From Halopelagius longus (lineage in GTDB: Archaea > Halobacteriota > Halobacteria > Halobacteriales > Haloferacaceae): a stretch of DNA of 64,000 bases. A model generated the notes under the pieces. That model was not told the origin of the DNA. It worked only from the letters and a program-made list of their open reading frames with translations, and searched no databases. Numbering within the stretch: the stretch's first letter is position 1; every line of letters starts with the position of its first letter. The stretch spans positions 124,001 to 188,000 of the forward strand of contig NZ_FNKQ01000004.1 in the NCBI RefSeq assembly GCF_900100875.1. Direction: 5' to 3'. The position numbers were made by a program, and so were the translations under genes. This document shows, piece after piece, positions 25,018-32,867 of the stretch.

Positions 25018-26411
25018 TGGCGACGTCCGAGACCCAGTTCCCGTTCGACACGGACGACGTCGGGCTCATCATGCTCGCCCTCATGCTGATGACCTACGCG
25101 AATCTCGTCCTCTACAACACGGGCGGATTCGCCGTCTCGGTCATGAACGAGGTGACGACGTTCGCGTACGACCCGCCGGCCTTGGCCATGGCGGGCGCAC
25201 TGGTGCTGTACCTCGTGGCGTTCCTCGCCCTGCTCAGCGTGGGGTCCGCGTGGTCCGCCAGCGTCTCGAAACTCTCGTACGTGACGCCGTTCGTCTACGG
25301 CGTCGTCGGGATACTGTTCCTCAAAAACGTGTTCTCGACCTCGGTGATCCGAGAGCGGGTGATGGGCGGCAAGACGGACGGGTACGTCCTCCAGTACGAG
25401 GGCGCCGGACGTCTCCTGCGGGGGAAAAACCCCTACACGTACAACTACGACCAGGAGATTCTCGCGCAGGTCCCCGGCTACTTCCGTACGCCGTTGACGC
25501 CGGACCTCCTCCCGCAGGGAGTCCAGTACCCGACGAACATCGTCACGCACCTGGACTACCCGCCCGTCTCCGTCATCTGGTACCTGCCCGCGCGGGCGCT
25601 CGGAGTCTCGGGGGCGACGCAGGACCTCGTCGCGATGATGCTCCTCGTCGCCCTCGTCACGGTCGTAGCGAGGGACGAACTCCGGACGTTCATCCCCATC
25701 TTCTTCCTCATCGACTGGAACCTCATCCTGTTCCCCTCGGCGTTCATCCCGGACGCCGCGTGGGTCCTGTTCGTCGTCTGTGCGATTCTCTCGCTGCACT
25801 ACCCCCGTCTGTCCGCGCTCTTCCTCGCGCTCGGCGCGAGCTACCGCCCGCAACCCATCATCGTCGCGCCCTACTTGGGCATCATCGCGTACAACCTGTA
25901 CGGCAAGCAGTACCTCAAGAAGTGGGTCGTAACCGGCCTCTCGGCGACTGCGCTCATCAACGTCCCGTTCGCACTCTGGACGGGGCTCGGAGCCTACTGG
26001 GAGTACGTCACCATCCCCATCAGCATCACGCTCCCGCCCAGCGGAGTCGGACCCGCGATGCTGGTCGACTACCTCCAACTCGACCCGATGGCCGTCAAAC
26101 CGCTGTTCACCGTCGCGGTGTTCGGCGCGTGGTTCCTGACGCTCGCGGCGTCGTACCGGTACTACGACAAACTCGGCGTCGGGATGCTCGCGTTCCCGGG
26201 ACTCGTGCTGTGGTTCCACTGGCGGTCGCTGCAGAACTACATGCTCTGGTTCCCGATGTTCGTCTTCGTCGCGTACATCGTGGGCGTTCCGGAGCGCGAC
26301 CCCCTCGAATCGCTGAAAGCGTCGTCGCTGCGCCTTCGAAGAGACGTGTCTGACGGTATCGAGGGGGCGTACGACGAAGTTTACTCGCGCGTGCAGAGCA
26401 TCCGTAACTGA
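25017..26411 (+). CDS. Polytopic membrane glycosyltransferase (GT-C type)
   Basis: A 464-residue protein with about ten membrane helices. A large extracytoplasmic loop lies after helix 3, with GKTDGYVLQYEGAGRLLRGK, NPYTYNY and LDYPPVSVIWY. The NPY and YPP motifs resemble those of GT-C mannosyltransferases that use polyprenyl-linked sugars. It would act outside the membrane, adding sugar delivered by the upstream GT2-GtrA enzyme. Its start overlaps the epimerase stop by one base. The acceptor (S-layer protein, archaeal lipid or polysaccharide) is unknown. Confidence 0.75.
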   Translation: MATSETQFPFDTDDVGLIMLALMLMTYANLVLYNTGGFAVSVMNEVTTFAYDPPALAMAGALVLYLVAFLALLSVGSAWSASVSKLSYVTPFVYGVVGILFLKNVFSTSVIRERVMGGKTDGYVLQYEGAGRLLRGKNPYTYNYDQEILAQVPGYFRTPLTPDLLPQGVQYPTNIVTHLDYPPVSVIWYLPARALGVSGATQDLVAMMLLVALVTVVARDELRTFIPIFFLIDWNLILFPSAFIPDAAWVLFVVCAILSLHYPRLSALFLALGASYRPQPIIVAPYLGIIAYNLYGKQYLKKWVVTGLSATALINVPFALWTGLGAYWEYVTIPISITLPPSGVGPAMLVDYLQLDPMAVKPLFTVAVFGAWFLTLAASYRYYDKLGVGMLAFPGLVLWFHWRSLQNYMLWFPMFVFVAYIVGVPERDPLESLKASSLRLRRDVSDGIEGAYDEVYSRVQSIRN

Positions 26412-26730
26412 CGCACACCGGCGGAAACGTCGTACGCGCCCGCCGGCCTCCGAATCGGCACCGCGACCGTTCTGATTCTCTGCGCGTCCCCGTTTCCATC
26501 TTCCCCCTCCACCACCGACAGAGACTCGAAACGCCGCCTCCGGCGGTGACCCTCGATCGGAGCGGAATTCTGAGATGCTCCCGTACGCGCATCGAACTGA
26601 TCTCTCGGTCCGTCCGCGGCCGTATCCCGCGTGGCGTGTCCGAGGTCACGTTGCGGGTACGCTCCCTCCGTATAGTATCAATTCTGATAACCAACCGGAG
26701 TGGCTATACCTCTCACCTCGGACGTATCGC
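26412..26730 (+). other. Non-coding gap before GH99-like gene
   Basis: No gene is seen in these 319 bp. The frame open from 26575 into the downstream gene lacks coding character. TATA-like TATAGTAT is at 26671-26678 and CTATACC at 26704-26710; the latter, about 24 bp before the ATG, is the better placed promoter element. Confidence 0.45.
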
Positions 26731-28242
26731 ATGATGCTCGAAACGACGAGGCGGCGCCTGCTCGCGGGAACGGTCGGATTGGTCGCCTCGGGGACGGCGG
26801 TAGCCGGGCGAGTGCGCTCGCAGTCTCCGGACGAGACGACGCAGGCGACGTCCTCGTCTCCCTCGAACGAACGACCGTCGACGACGGTCTGCGCCCACTA
26901 CTACCCGTGGTACGGACCTGACAGCCACTGGGACGAGGGGTACACGGAGACGCCGCTGTTGGGGGAGTACGATTCCGGTCACTCCGCGGTCATCGACCAG
27001 AACCTCGACTGGGCGGAACAGTACGGTATCGACTGGCTCTCGGCCAGTTGGTGGGGACCGAACTCCCGCGAGAATCGGATACTCGCGACGGTCTTCGGCG
27101 ACCGGATTCGAGAGACCGACGTCGAGTACTCCGTCCTCTACGAATCGCTCGGACGGTTCGACGCGACCGACGACGGAATCGACATGGACCTGCCGGAGAA
27201 CCGCGAGCGGTTGCTTTCCGACCTCGAATACCTGCAGGAGAACCACTTTCGTCACCCCAACTACCGCCGCGTGAACGGGAAGCCGATCGTGTATCTCTGG
27301 CCGAGCAGGGCCTTCCGGGGCGATGTCGTCGGTGCGTTCGAGGAGGTTCGCGCCGAACTCGACGCTGAACCGTACATCTGGGGCAACTTCGTGAGTCCAC
27401 ACGCCCCGACCGGCGCGGACCGAGACAGAGTCGGGGCGTTCGACGCGATTTCGATGTACAATCCGTACGCTCTATGGCGGCGGATAGACGCCGACGAACG
27501 GTCGTTCGCGAGTGCCCTCTCGGACCACTACCACCAGTGGCGCGCCGCCGCCGAAGGCGGGGAGACGCACTTCTACCCCACCGTCGTCCCCGGGTTCGAC
27601 AACACGGAAGCCGGCGGCGACCTCCCGGTGTTACCGCGGGACCCCGAACGGTTCCGCGACGACTGTCGCTCGGCCCGGAAGACGGGCGACAGCGCCGTCA
27701 ACACCGTCGTCGTAACGTCGTACAACGAGTTCCACGAGGGGACGCACGTCGAACCGACCCTGGAGATGGGTCACGCCTTGCTCGAGGCCGTCTCCGACGA
27801 ACTGGCGACGGCGGAGGTGACCGACCCCCTCGACGCCCGCGCGTCGTTGGAACTGCGCTTCGACCGGACGGAATCACCGCCCGACGACAGTCGGCAGTTG
27901 GCGTTCGCGGCGAACCGAATCGCGCTCCGCGACGGAACGACGCCGCTGGCGAACTACGACGTCGGGGCGGCGACGGGGTTACTGTTCGGCGGCGGCGTGT
28001 ACGACTCCGAGTCCGACGGCGCGCGGAGTTGGCGGTGGATGGGCGGTTCCGACGGTCGCTGTCGGGTGTTCTTCGAACTCCCGGCCGTCGAAGACGCGAC
28101 GGCGCTTACGGTCGAAGGACTGGGGATAGACTCCGGCGTCCGGACGACCGTCCGACTCGACGGGCGAGAGATAGGTACGGTGACGCTGTCGGACCGATGG
28201 GACACCTACGAACTATCGATTCCGAACGGCTCGGACCCGTAA
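26731..28242 (+). CDS. Secreted GH99-like glycoside hydrolase
   Basis: A 503-residue exported protein with a Tat signal (TTRRRLLAGTVGLVASGTAV). The catalytic barrel covers about 55-360. It shows CAHYYPWYGPDSHW near the start and TSYNEFHEGTHVEP, whose two Glu correspond to the active-site NEWHE-type residues of GH99 endo-alpha-mannosidase/mannanase relatives. The C-terminal 130 residues form a beta-rich module, probably carbohydrate binding. It follows the glycan operon and may trim or turn over the same surface polymer. ATG 26731 is preferred over an upstream frame without signal features. The substrate is inferred from the family. Confidence 0.82.
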   Translation: MMLETTRRRLLAGTVGLVASGTAVAGRVRSQSPDETTQATSSSPSNERPSTTVCAHYYPWYGPDSHWDEGYTETPLLGEYDSGHSAVIDQNLDWAEQYGIDWLSASWWGPNSRENRILATVFGDRIRETDVEYSVLYESLGRFDATDDGIDMDLPENRERLLSDLEYLQENHFRHPNYRRVNGKPIVYLWPSRAFRGDVVGAFEEVRAELDAEPYIWGNFVSPHAPTGADRDRVGAFDAISMYNPYALWRRIDADERSFASALSDHYHQWRAAAEGGETHFYPTVVPGFDNTEAGGDLPVLPRDPERFRDDCRSARKTGDSAVNTVVVTSYNEFHEGTHVEPTLEMGHALLEAVSDELATAEVTDPLDARASLELRFDRTESPPDDSRQLAFAANRIALRDGTTPLANYDVGAATGLLFGGGVYDSESDGARSWRWMGGSDGRCRVFFELPAVEDATALTVEGLGIDSGVRTTVRLDGREIGTVTLSDRWDTYELSIPNGSDP

Positions 28243-28397
28243 TCGGTCGTCGTTCCGTCGAATCGGAGGACGCGAACGTATCGTCCGACGGCGACGGACC
28301 GACGGGTGCGGCCTGACTATCCCGCTCGGTCCTCGGACTCCGACTCAGAGACGGGGTCCGGAGTAGAACGCGACCGTCCCGCCACCCGAATCCGTCA

Positions 28398-28724
28398 CTA
28401 CAGCATCCAATCGACCAGCCACGCAACTGCGCCCGCGAACAGTAGCAGGACTCCGACCGCCGAGGTGGCCGGTTCGGGGATCAAGAACAGGATAGCGCCG
28501 GTGATGAGAAACAGCGTGATCAGGCCCTCGTCCACGAGACTCCCGTTCTCGTCGGAGCGCGCCTTCTCACGACTCGCAAGGGGCACGCCCCACCCGCCGC
28601 CCCACCCCCACGACGGGTAGTAGGGGAACCCCCCGCGGTCCTCGTCTTCCGTGTACTGATCGCCGTCGTAGCGACTCTCCTCGCGGTACGACTCGTCGCT
28701 GTACTGGTCGTTGGGAGAACTCAT
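28398..28724 (-). CDS. Hypothetical protein with two C-terminal membrane helices
   Basis: A 108-residue protein. The first half is polar and repetitive in Tyr, Asp, Glu and Arg, followed by the aromatic stretch GGFPYYPSWGWGGGWGVP. Two hydrophobic helices occupy about 66-104 (LITLFLITGAILFLIPEP, then AVGVLLLFAGAVAWLVDW). It looks like a small membrane protein with a disordered cytoplasmic arm. No family is recognised. ATG 28724 fits the end of coding character; the longer frame to 28922 is arginine-rich. It is convergent with the GH99-like gene. Confidence 0.6.
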   Translation of the reverse strand: MSSPNDQYSDESYREESRYDGDQYTEDEDRGGFPYYPSWGWGGGWGVPLASREKARSDENGSLVDEGLITLFLITGAILFLIPEPATSAVGVLLLFAGAVAWLVDWML

Positions 28725-28985
28725 ATTCAAAGAGGGGGCCGCCACCCGGTTCGGGCTTCTGATTGCGAGTGCAACGTCACTTTCCCGCCGTCCACGTTCC
28801 GTTCGACGCCGGCGGGTTCGTCCACGCTTTCCGCGACCAGTCCGTCGAGCGGTAGATCCCACGACCGAGGATCGGGAACTCGTGAAACGCCCTGTGGGAA
28901 ACTCACGCCCCCAGTTCGGCACGCCCGTCGAACCCTCTCACCGCCGCGGAATTCGAGGAGAGTAAAAGCCGCCGTCTCCCGCCGC

Positions 28986-29363
28986 TTACGCGCCGGGATC
29001 GAACTCGCCGCGGCGGAGTCCCTCCCGGACCGGGCCGTGTTCTTCGTCCGTCGGCGGCGGCGCGGTCACGAGCAACGCTTCGAGTCGCCCGTCGTCGTCG
29101 GCTTTGATACCGCGCGGGGTCCCCGCCTCGACGACGAACACGTCGCCGGGTTCGACGCGGTGTTCGTCGTCGCCCTCTCGGACGAGGCCGGTCCCCGACC
29201 GCACGGAGACGACCACGTCGCTCTCCGGCGCGTGGACGGGGATGAACTGCCCCGGTTCGAAATACCCGCAGACGACCTTCGTTCGGTCCGTCCGGACCGC
29301 CTCTCGGGCGACGAACCGGTCGGCGTCGAACGTTCGCTCGGCGTCGAAATCTACCGCCGGCAT
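28986..29363 (-). CDS. Cupin-domain protein
   Basis: A 125-residue cupin. Motif 1 reads GYFEPGQFIPVHAPESDVVV and motif 2 GDVFVVEAGTPRGIKAD; only part of the usual His/Glu metal set is kept (H of PVHAPE). It is cytoplasmic and single-domain. A denitrification-type palindrome lies 111 bp upstream, the only apparent target in this direction, so the gene may have a longer leader (see the small frame at 29350-29427). Function is unknown; cupins of this kind recur in haloarchaeal nitrate/nitrite loci. Confidence 0.78.
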   Translation of the reverse strand: MPAVDFDAERTFDADRFVAREAVRTDRTKVVCGYFEPGQFIPVHAPESDVVVSVRSGTGLVREGDDEHRVEPGDVFVVEAGTPRGIKADDDGRLEALLVTAPPPTDEEHGPVREGLRRGEFDPGA

Positions 29364-29427
29364 CGACGGACACCTCCGAGGGGTTCCCCGCCGGTCGAAC
29401 GCGTCGCTCCGTTCGCGAGTCGAGTCA
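29350..29427 (-). CDS. Possible 25-aa leader peptide before cupin
   Basis: The ATG at 29427 opens a 25-codon frame (MTRLANGATRSTGGEPLGGV, then RRCRR) that ends inside the first codons of the cupin gene, overlapping its start in another frame. Its ATG lies 47.5 bp from the palindrome centre, the spacing seen for true starts elsewhere. Either it is a translated leader or the cupin message has a 64-nt leader. Evidence is positional only. Confidence 0.25.
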
Positions 29428-29468
29428 TACGCGCGGACGTTCGTCCGAAGGCTCGGTGGACGTTGTCC

Positions 29469-29480
29469 CGAACGTGTTCG
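29469..29480 (-). promoter_or_regulatory. Palindrome upstream of cupin
   Basis: Perfect CGAAC-GT-GTTCG. It lies 111 bp from the cupin ATG (29363) and 47.5 bp from the ATG of a small leader frame at 29427. It sits between the DUF59-like gene stop and the cupin. Confidence 0.65.
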
Positions 29481-29511
29481 CCGGCGGCGGGTCGACGCGT
29501 AACCGAGGCGG

Positions 29512-30078
29512 TCAGAACGGCGCGTCCGACTCTCCGCCCACCGCGCCGCCGTCCGTCGGGAACGGCGCTCCGTCGTCAGAGGGGTCGGGGAGTTCGCCGC
29601 TTTCTCGGAACTCGCTCGCCAGTCGGTCGAGTTCGTCGTCGATGGCGTCGCTCCGGTGGTGCATCGGGTGGACGCTCACCCGGACGAGTTCGTAGTCGTG
29701 TCGCTTCGCGAGCCCGTTCCACGCCCTGAACGACGCGACGGTGAGCGTCCGACTCTGCGGACAGAACGGCGCCGTCGGCGTGAACTCAGCCCGGAGGACC
29801 GACGGGTCGTCTTCGTCCACCGCGTACCGGTACCCCGAATCGGGGTGTCGGTGGTCGAGGTTGAGGCGCGCGAGGTTGTAGCCGAACGTCACGTCGTACA
29901 CGCCGCGTTCCTCGAACACGTCCTCGGTCGTCCGGTGGAACGCGACGTGCTCTTCGCCCCGTAGCACGTCGTGTCCCTCCAAGGACGGGCCGGGTTCCGG
30001 GATGTGCTCGGGAACGAACTCGTCGATGCCGTCGAACGCGCCGTCGGACTCCGACGACGCTGACCCGAATCCGAACAT
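29512..30078 (-). CDS. DUF59/MIP18-like protein of denitrification regulon
   Basis: A 188-residue protein. The central part (GVYDVTFGYNLARLNLDH, then LRAEFTPTAPFCPQSRTL, then YELVRVSVHPMHHRSDAIDD) follows the DUF59/MIP18 pattern, whose TAPGCP loop cysteine is involved in Fe-S cluster assembly. Here the loop reads TAPFCP. The N-terminus is acidic and the C-terminus is a disordered Asp/Gly-rich tail. With a palindrome 44.5 bp upstream it is likely coinduced with nitrite/NO reductases and could assist metal-centre maturation or repair. The family call is by pattern only. Confidence 0.65.
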   Translation of the reverse strand: MFGFGSASSESDGAFDGIDEFVPEHIPEPGPSLEGHDVLRGEEHVAFHRTTEDVFEERGVYDVTFGYNLARLNLDHRHPDSGYRYAVDEDDPSVLRAEFTPTAPFCPQSRTLTVASFRAWNGLAKRHDYELVRVSVHPMHHRSDAIDDELDRLASEFRESGELPDPSDDGAPFPTDGGAVGGESDAPF

Positions 30079-30116
30079 ACGCGAAACGTGGCGCTCCGTC
30101 GGGGTAGCCTTCCTCC

Positions 30117-30128
30117 CGAACCTGTTCG
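30117..30128 (-). promoter_or_regulatory. Palindrome before DUF59-like gene
   Basis: CGAAC-CT-GTTCG, flanked to CCGAACCTGTTCGG. The centre is 44.5 bp upstream of the ATG at 30078. It pairs with a second site 66 bp away that faces the divergent DUF2249 gene. Confidence 0.75.
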
Positions 30129-30182
30129 GCTCCGACGCCCCCGAGTGCGACGCTCGCTCGTTCGAATCTTCGGCTCCCGAAT

Positions 30183-30194
30183 CGAACGTGTTCG
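30183..30194 (+). promoter_or_regulatory. Palindrome before DUF2249 gene
   Basis: Perfect CGAAC-GT-GTTCG with centre 44.5 bp upstream of the ATG at 30233. Confidence 0.75.
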
Positions 30195-30232
30195 GCGTCG
30201 TCTTCGTACTGCCGAAGCCCCTACCCGAACGT

Positions 30233-30517
30233 ATGGCGACGACCGACCCGTCTCTCGACGACCTACCGACGGACGAACTGCCCGTCTCGCCGTCGCGTCC
30301 GATAGAGACGCTCGACGCGCGCGAACTGCCGCCGCCGCAACCGCTTCAGAAGACGCTCGAACTCCTCGCGGAACTGGACGACGAGACGGCGGTGGTGCAA
30401 CTGAACGACAGAGCGCCGCAACATCTCTACCCCCGACTCTCCGAACGAGGGTACGAGTACGAGACGACGGAGTTCGAGGAGTACGTCGTCACGACCATCT
30501 GGAAACCGCAGGGTTGA
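30233..30517 (+). CDS. DUF2249 domain protein
   Basis: A 94-residue protein. Residues 24-92 form the DUF2249 fold, a TusA-like two-layer sandwich: ETLDARELPPPQPLQKTLEL, then LNDRAPQHLYPRLSERGYEYE, ending VTTIWKP. The cysteine used by TusA for sulfur transfer is absent, replaced by the ARELPPPQ loop. DUF2249 proteins are frequent in haloarchaeal denitrification loci, but their role is unknown. ATG 30233 is fixed by the palindrome 44.5 bp upstream; the earlier frame start at 30002 is on the wrong side of it. Confidence 0.85.
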   Translation: MATTDPSLDDLPTDELPVSPSRPIETLDARELPPPQPLQKTLELLAELDDETAVVQLNDRAPQHLYPRLSERGYEYETTEFEEYVVTTIWKPQG

Positions 30518-30628
30518 CTCGCGCCGGTCGGTTTCCGACGCGGCGTTCGCTCCGCCGTCGCCCCTCCTTTCGAGGCGTACCCGCCGAGCGGGGCGGGTCT
30601 GCGCTCCCCGCCGAGTATCCGACCCAAC

Positions 30629-30640
30629 AATTCTTTATCT
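30629..30640 (+). promoter_or_regulatory. TATA element of cobalamin operon
   Basis: AATTCTTTATCT, centred about 27 bp upstream of the ATG at 30662, implying a leaderless transcript starting with the small upstream frame. Confidence 0.55.
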
Positions 30641-30661
30641 ACTGAAACTGAGGTTGATTCG

Positions 30662-30799
30662 ATGGTCGGAACCGATTCACTCGCCGCGGCGGACGGACTC
30701 GGAGCGGTCGCGACTTCGCCTCCGGAATTCCCCGGAGACGCCGGCTCCGACTCCGATTTCCGTCCGTCCCCGCCGTCGATTCGGGTGAGCCGACGATGA
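30662..30799 (+). CDS. Small 45-aa frame translationally coupled to cbiA
   Basis: It starts 27 bp after a good TATA element and ends in an ATGA overlap with the cbiA start, so ribosomes reading it would reach cbiA directly. The product (MVGTDSLAAADGLGAVATSP, then an acidic Ser/Pro-rich tail ending SRR) has no recognised domain. It may be a leader peptide or a small protein of the cobalamin operon. Absence of another promoter for cbiA supports its translation. Confidence 0.5.
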   Translation: MVGTDSLAAADGLGAVATSPPEFPGDAGSDSDFRPSPPSIRVSRR

Positions 30800-32130
30800 A
30801 GGGGTTCGTCCTCGCCGGAACGTCCTCCGGCGTCGGGAAGACGGTGGCGACGCTCGCGGTGTGTCGCGCCCTCGAACGCGCGGGCCAAGAGGTCAGACCG
30901 GCGAAGGCCGGCCCGGACTTCATCGACCCCTCCCACCACGCCGCCGTCGTCGGACGGCCCTCCCGAACGCTCGACCCGTGGTTGGAGGGCGAAGACGGGA
31001 TGCGCCGGACCTACGCCCGCGGCGAGGGCGACATCTGCGTCGTGGAGGGGATGATGGGCCTGTACGACGGCGACACCTCCACGGCGCGCATCGCCGCGAT
31101 GCTCGACCTGCCGGTCGTCCTCGTCGTCGATGCCAGCGCGGGGATGGAGAGCATCGCCGCGACGGCGCTCGGATTCCGCGAGTACGCGGACCGGGCGGGC
31201 GTCGAAATCGACGTCGCCGGCGTTATCGCCTCGCGGGCGCACGAGGGCCGCCACGCCGACGGCATTCGCGACGCGCTTCCGGCGGAACTGACGTACGCGG
31301 GCCGGATTCCGCCCCGCGACGACCTGGAAATCCCGGAGCGACACCTCGGACTCCACCTCGGCGACGAGTCACCGCTTTCGACGGAGGCGGTGGACGCGGC
31401 GGCCGACGGCGTCCGCGCGGAACGACTGCTCGAACTCGCGCGCCGTCCCGGATGGCTGACCGACTTCTCGGACTTCAGCCCCGACGCGGTTCCCGACGAC
31501 GGTGCGGGCGGAGCGACCGATTCCTCGCGTCCGACCGTCGCAGTCGCCCGCGACGCCGCCTTCTGCTTCGCGTACCCGTCCACGCTCGACCGCCTGCGGG
31601 CGAGGGCGAACGTGGTGACGTTCGCGCCCGTCGAGGGCGACGCGTTGCCGCCCTGCGACGGCGTCTACCTCCCCGGAGGGTACCCGGAACTGCACGCCGA
31701 GACGCTCTCGCGGTCGTCGGCGCTCTCGGCCCTTTCGGACCGCGCGGCGGACGGGGTGCCCGTCTTCGGAGAGTGCGGCGGGTTCATGGCTCTCGGCGAG
31801 TCGCTGACCACCGCCGAGGGCGAACGCCACGAGATGGCGGGCGTCCTCCCGGTCGATATCCGGATGTGCGACCGGTATCAGGCCCTCGACCACGTCGAAC
31901 TGCGGGCGACGCGCGACGCACTGACCGCCTCGAAGGGGGAGACGCTCCGCGGCCACGAGTTCCACTACTCGACGGCCGACCCCGACTCGGACGCGACGTT
32001 CGCCTTCGAGGTCGAACGCGGCACCGGAATCGACGGCTTCGACGGCCTCTGCGAGTACGAGACGCTCGGCACGTACGCGCACGTCCACGCCGAGAGCGGA
32101 GCGTTCGACCGGTTCGTCGACCGACTCTGA
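30796..32130 (+). CDS. cbiA: Cobyrinic acid a,c-diamide synthase
   Basis: A 444-residue amidotransferase that converts cobyrinic acid to its a,c-diamide using ATP and glutamine. The N-terminal ATP-binding half has GTSSGVGKTVATLAV (P-loop-like, residues 6-20) and the DTBS-like VVEGMMGLYDG. The C-terminal class I glutaminase half has YLPGGYPELHA and FGECGGFMALGE with the nucleophilic Cys. A later HEFHYS motif completes the active site. Length is normal for the family. The start ATG overlaps the small upstream frame, and cobO follows after 26 bp. Confidence 0.95.
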   Translation: MKGFVLAGTSSGVGKTVATLAVCRALERAGQEVRPAKAGPDFIDPSHHAAVVGRPSRTLDPWLEGEDGMRRTYARGEGDICVVEGMMGLYDGDTSTARIAAMLDLPVVLVVDASAGMESIAATALGFREYADRAGVEIDVAGVIASRAHEGRHADGIRDALPAELTYAGRIPPRDDLEIPERHLGLHLGDESPLSTEAVDAAADGVRAERLLELARRPGWLTDFSDFSPDAVPDDGAGGATDSSRPTVAVARDAAFCFAYPSTLDRLRARANVVTFAPVEGDALPPCDGVYLPGGYPELHAETLSRSSALSALSDRAADGVPVFGECGGFMALGESLTTAEGERHEMAGVLPVDIRMCDRYQALDHVELRATRDALTASKGETLRGHEFHYSTADPDSDATFAFEVERGTGIDGFDGLCEYETLGTYAHVHAESGAFDRFVDRL

Positions 32131-32156
32131 CGACCAGACCACACGACACCGCACCC

Positions 32157-32867
32157 ATGACCGACACGAACGACACCGGAACGAACGACATCGACCCGGA
32201 GACAGTCCGACGAAACACGCCCGGCCGCGGCGTCCGTCCCGACGCCGCGACCATCGAACCGTCCGCGCCCGAGGAGTTCGGCCTCGTGCAGGTCTGGTGG
32301 GGCGACGGCAAGGGGAAGACCACCGCCGCGATGGGTATGGGCTTTCGCGCCGCCGGTCACGGCTACCGCGTCCACATGCTCCAGTTCATGAAGGGCGGCG
32401 CGGACTCCGTGGAGGCGGTCCGCGGCGAGTACAACGCTATCGGGGCGATGCCGGGCTTCTCCTACGAGAACCTCGGCCACTACGGATGGGCCGGGATGGC
32501 CGACGGGAGCGACGACGAGACCCACGAGGAACGCGCGGCCGCCGGACTCGAACGGGCGACCGAACTCCTCGCCGCGGCGCGCGAGGCGGACCTCTCGACG
32601 CCGTTCGACCTCGACGCGCCGCCGGAGGACGGCGTCCACATGCTCGTCCTCGACGAGATTCTCTACGCCGCGGACATGGGTCTGCTGGACGAGGAGTCCG
32701 TACTCGACCTGATTCGAGAGAAGCCAGACGGCCTCGAACTCGTCCTCACCGGAAGCCACTCCGAACCGACGTACCTCCTCGACGCCGCGGACCTCGTGAC
32801 GAACGTCCGCAAGGTGAAACATCCCATCGACGAGGGCCGACGGGCGCGGAAGGGGACCGAGTACTGA
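32157..32867 (+). CDS. cobO: Cob(I)alamin adenosyltransferase (CobO/BtuR type)
   Basis: A 236-residue enzyme that adenosylates the corrinoid cobalt. The P-loop is WGDGKGKTTAAMG (residues about 48-60), followed by VHMLQFMKGG. The Walker-B-like VLDEILYAADMG and VLTGSHSEPTYLLDAADL are typical of the CobO family. The final basic stretch HPIDEGRRARKGTEY is also family-like. An acidic N-terminal extension of about 40 residues is common in haloarchaea. It is cotranscribed with cbiA. Confidence 0.95.
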   Translation: MTDTNDTGTNDIDPETVRRNTPGRGVRPDAATIEPSAPEEFGLVQVWWGDGKGKTTAAMGMGFRAAGHGYRVHMLQFMKGGADSVEAVRGEYNAIGAMPGFSYENLGHYGWAGMADGSDDETHEERAAAGLERATELLAAAREADLSTPFDLDAPPEDGVHMLVLDEILYAADMGLLDEESVLDLIREKPDGLELVLTGSHSEPTYLLDAADLVTNVRKVKHPIDEGRRARKGTEY

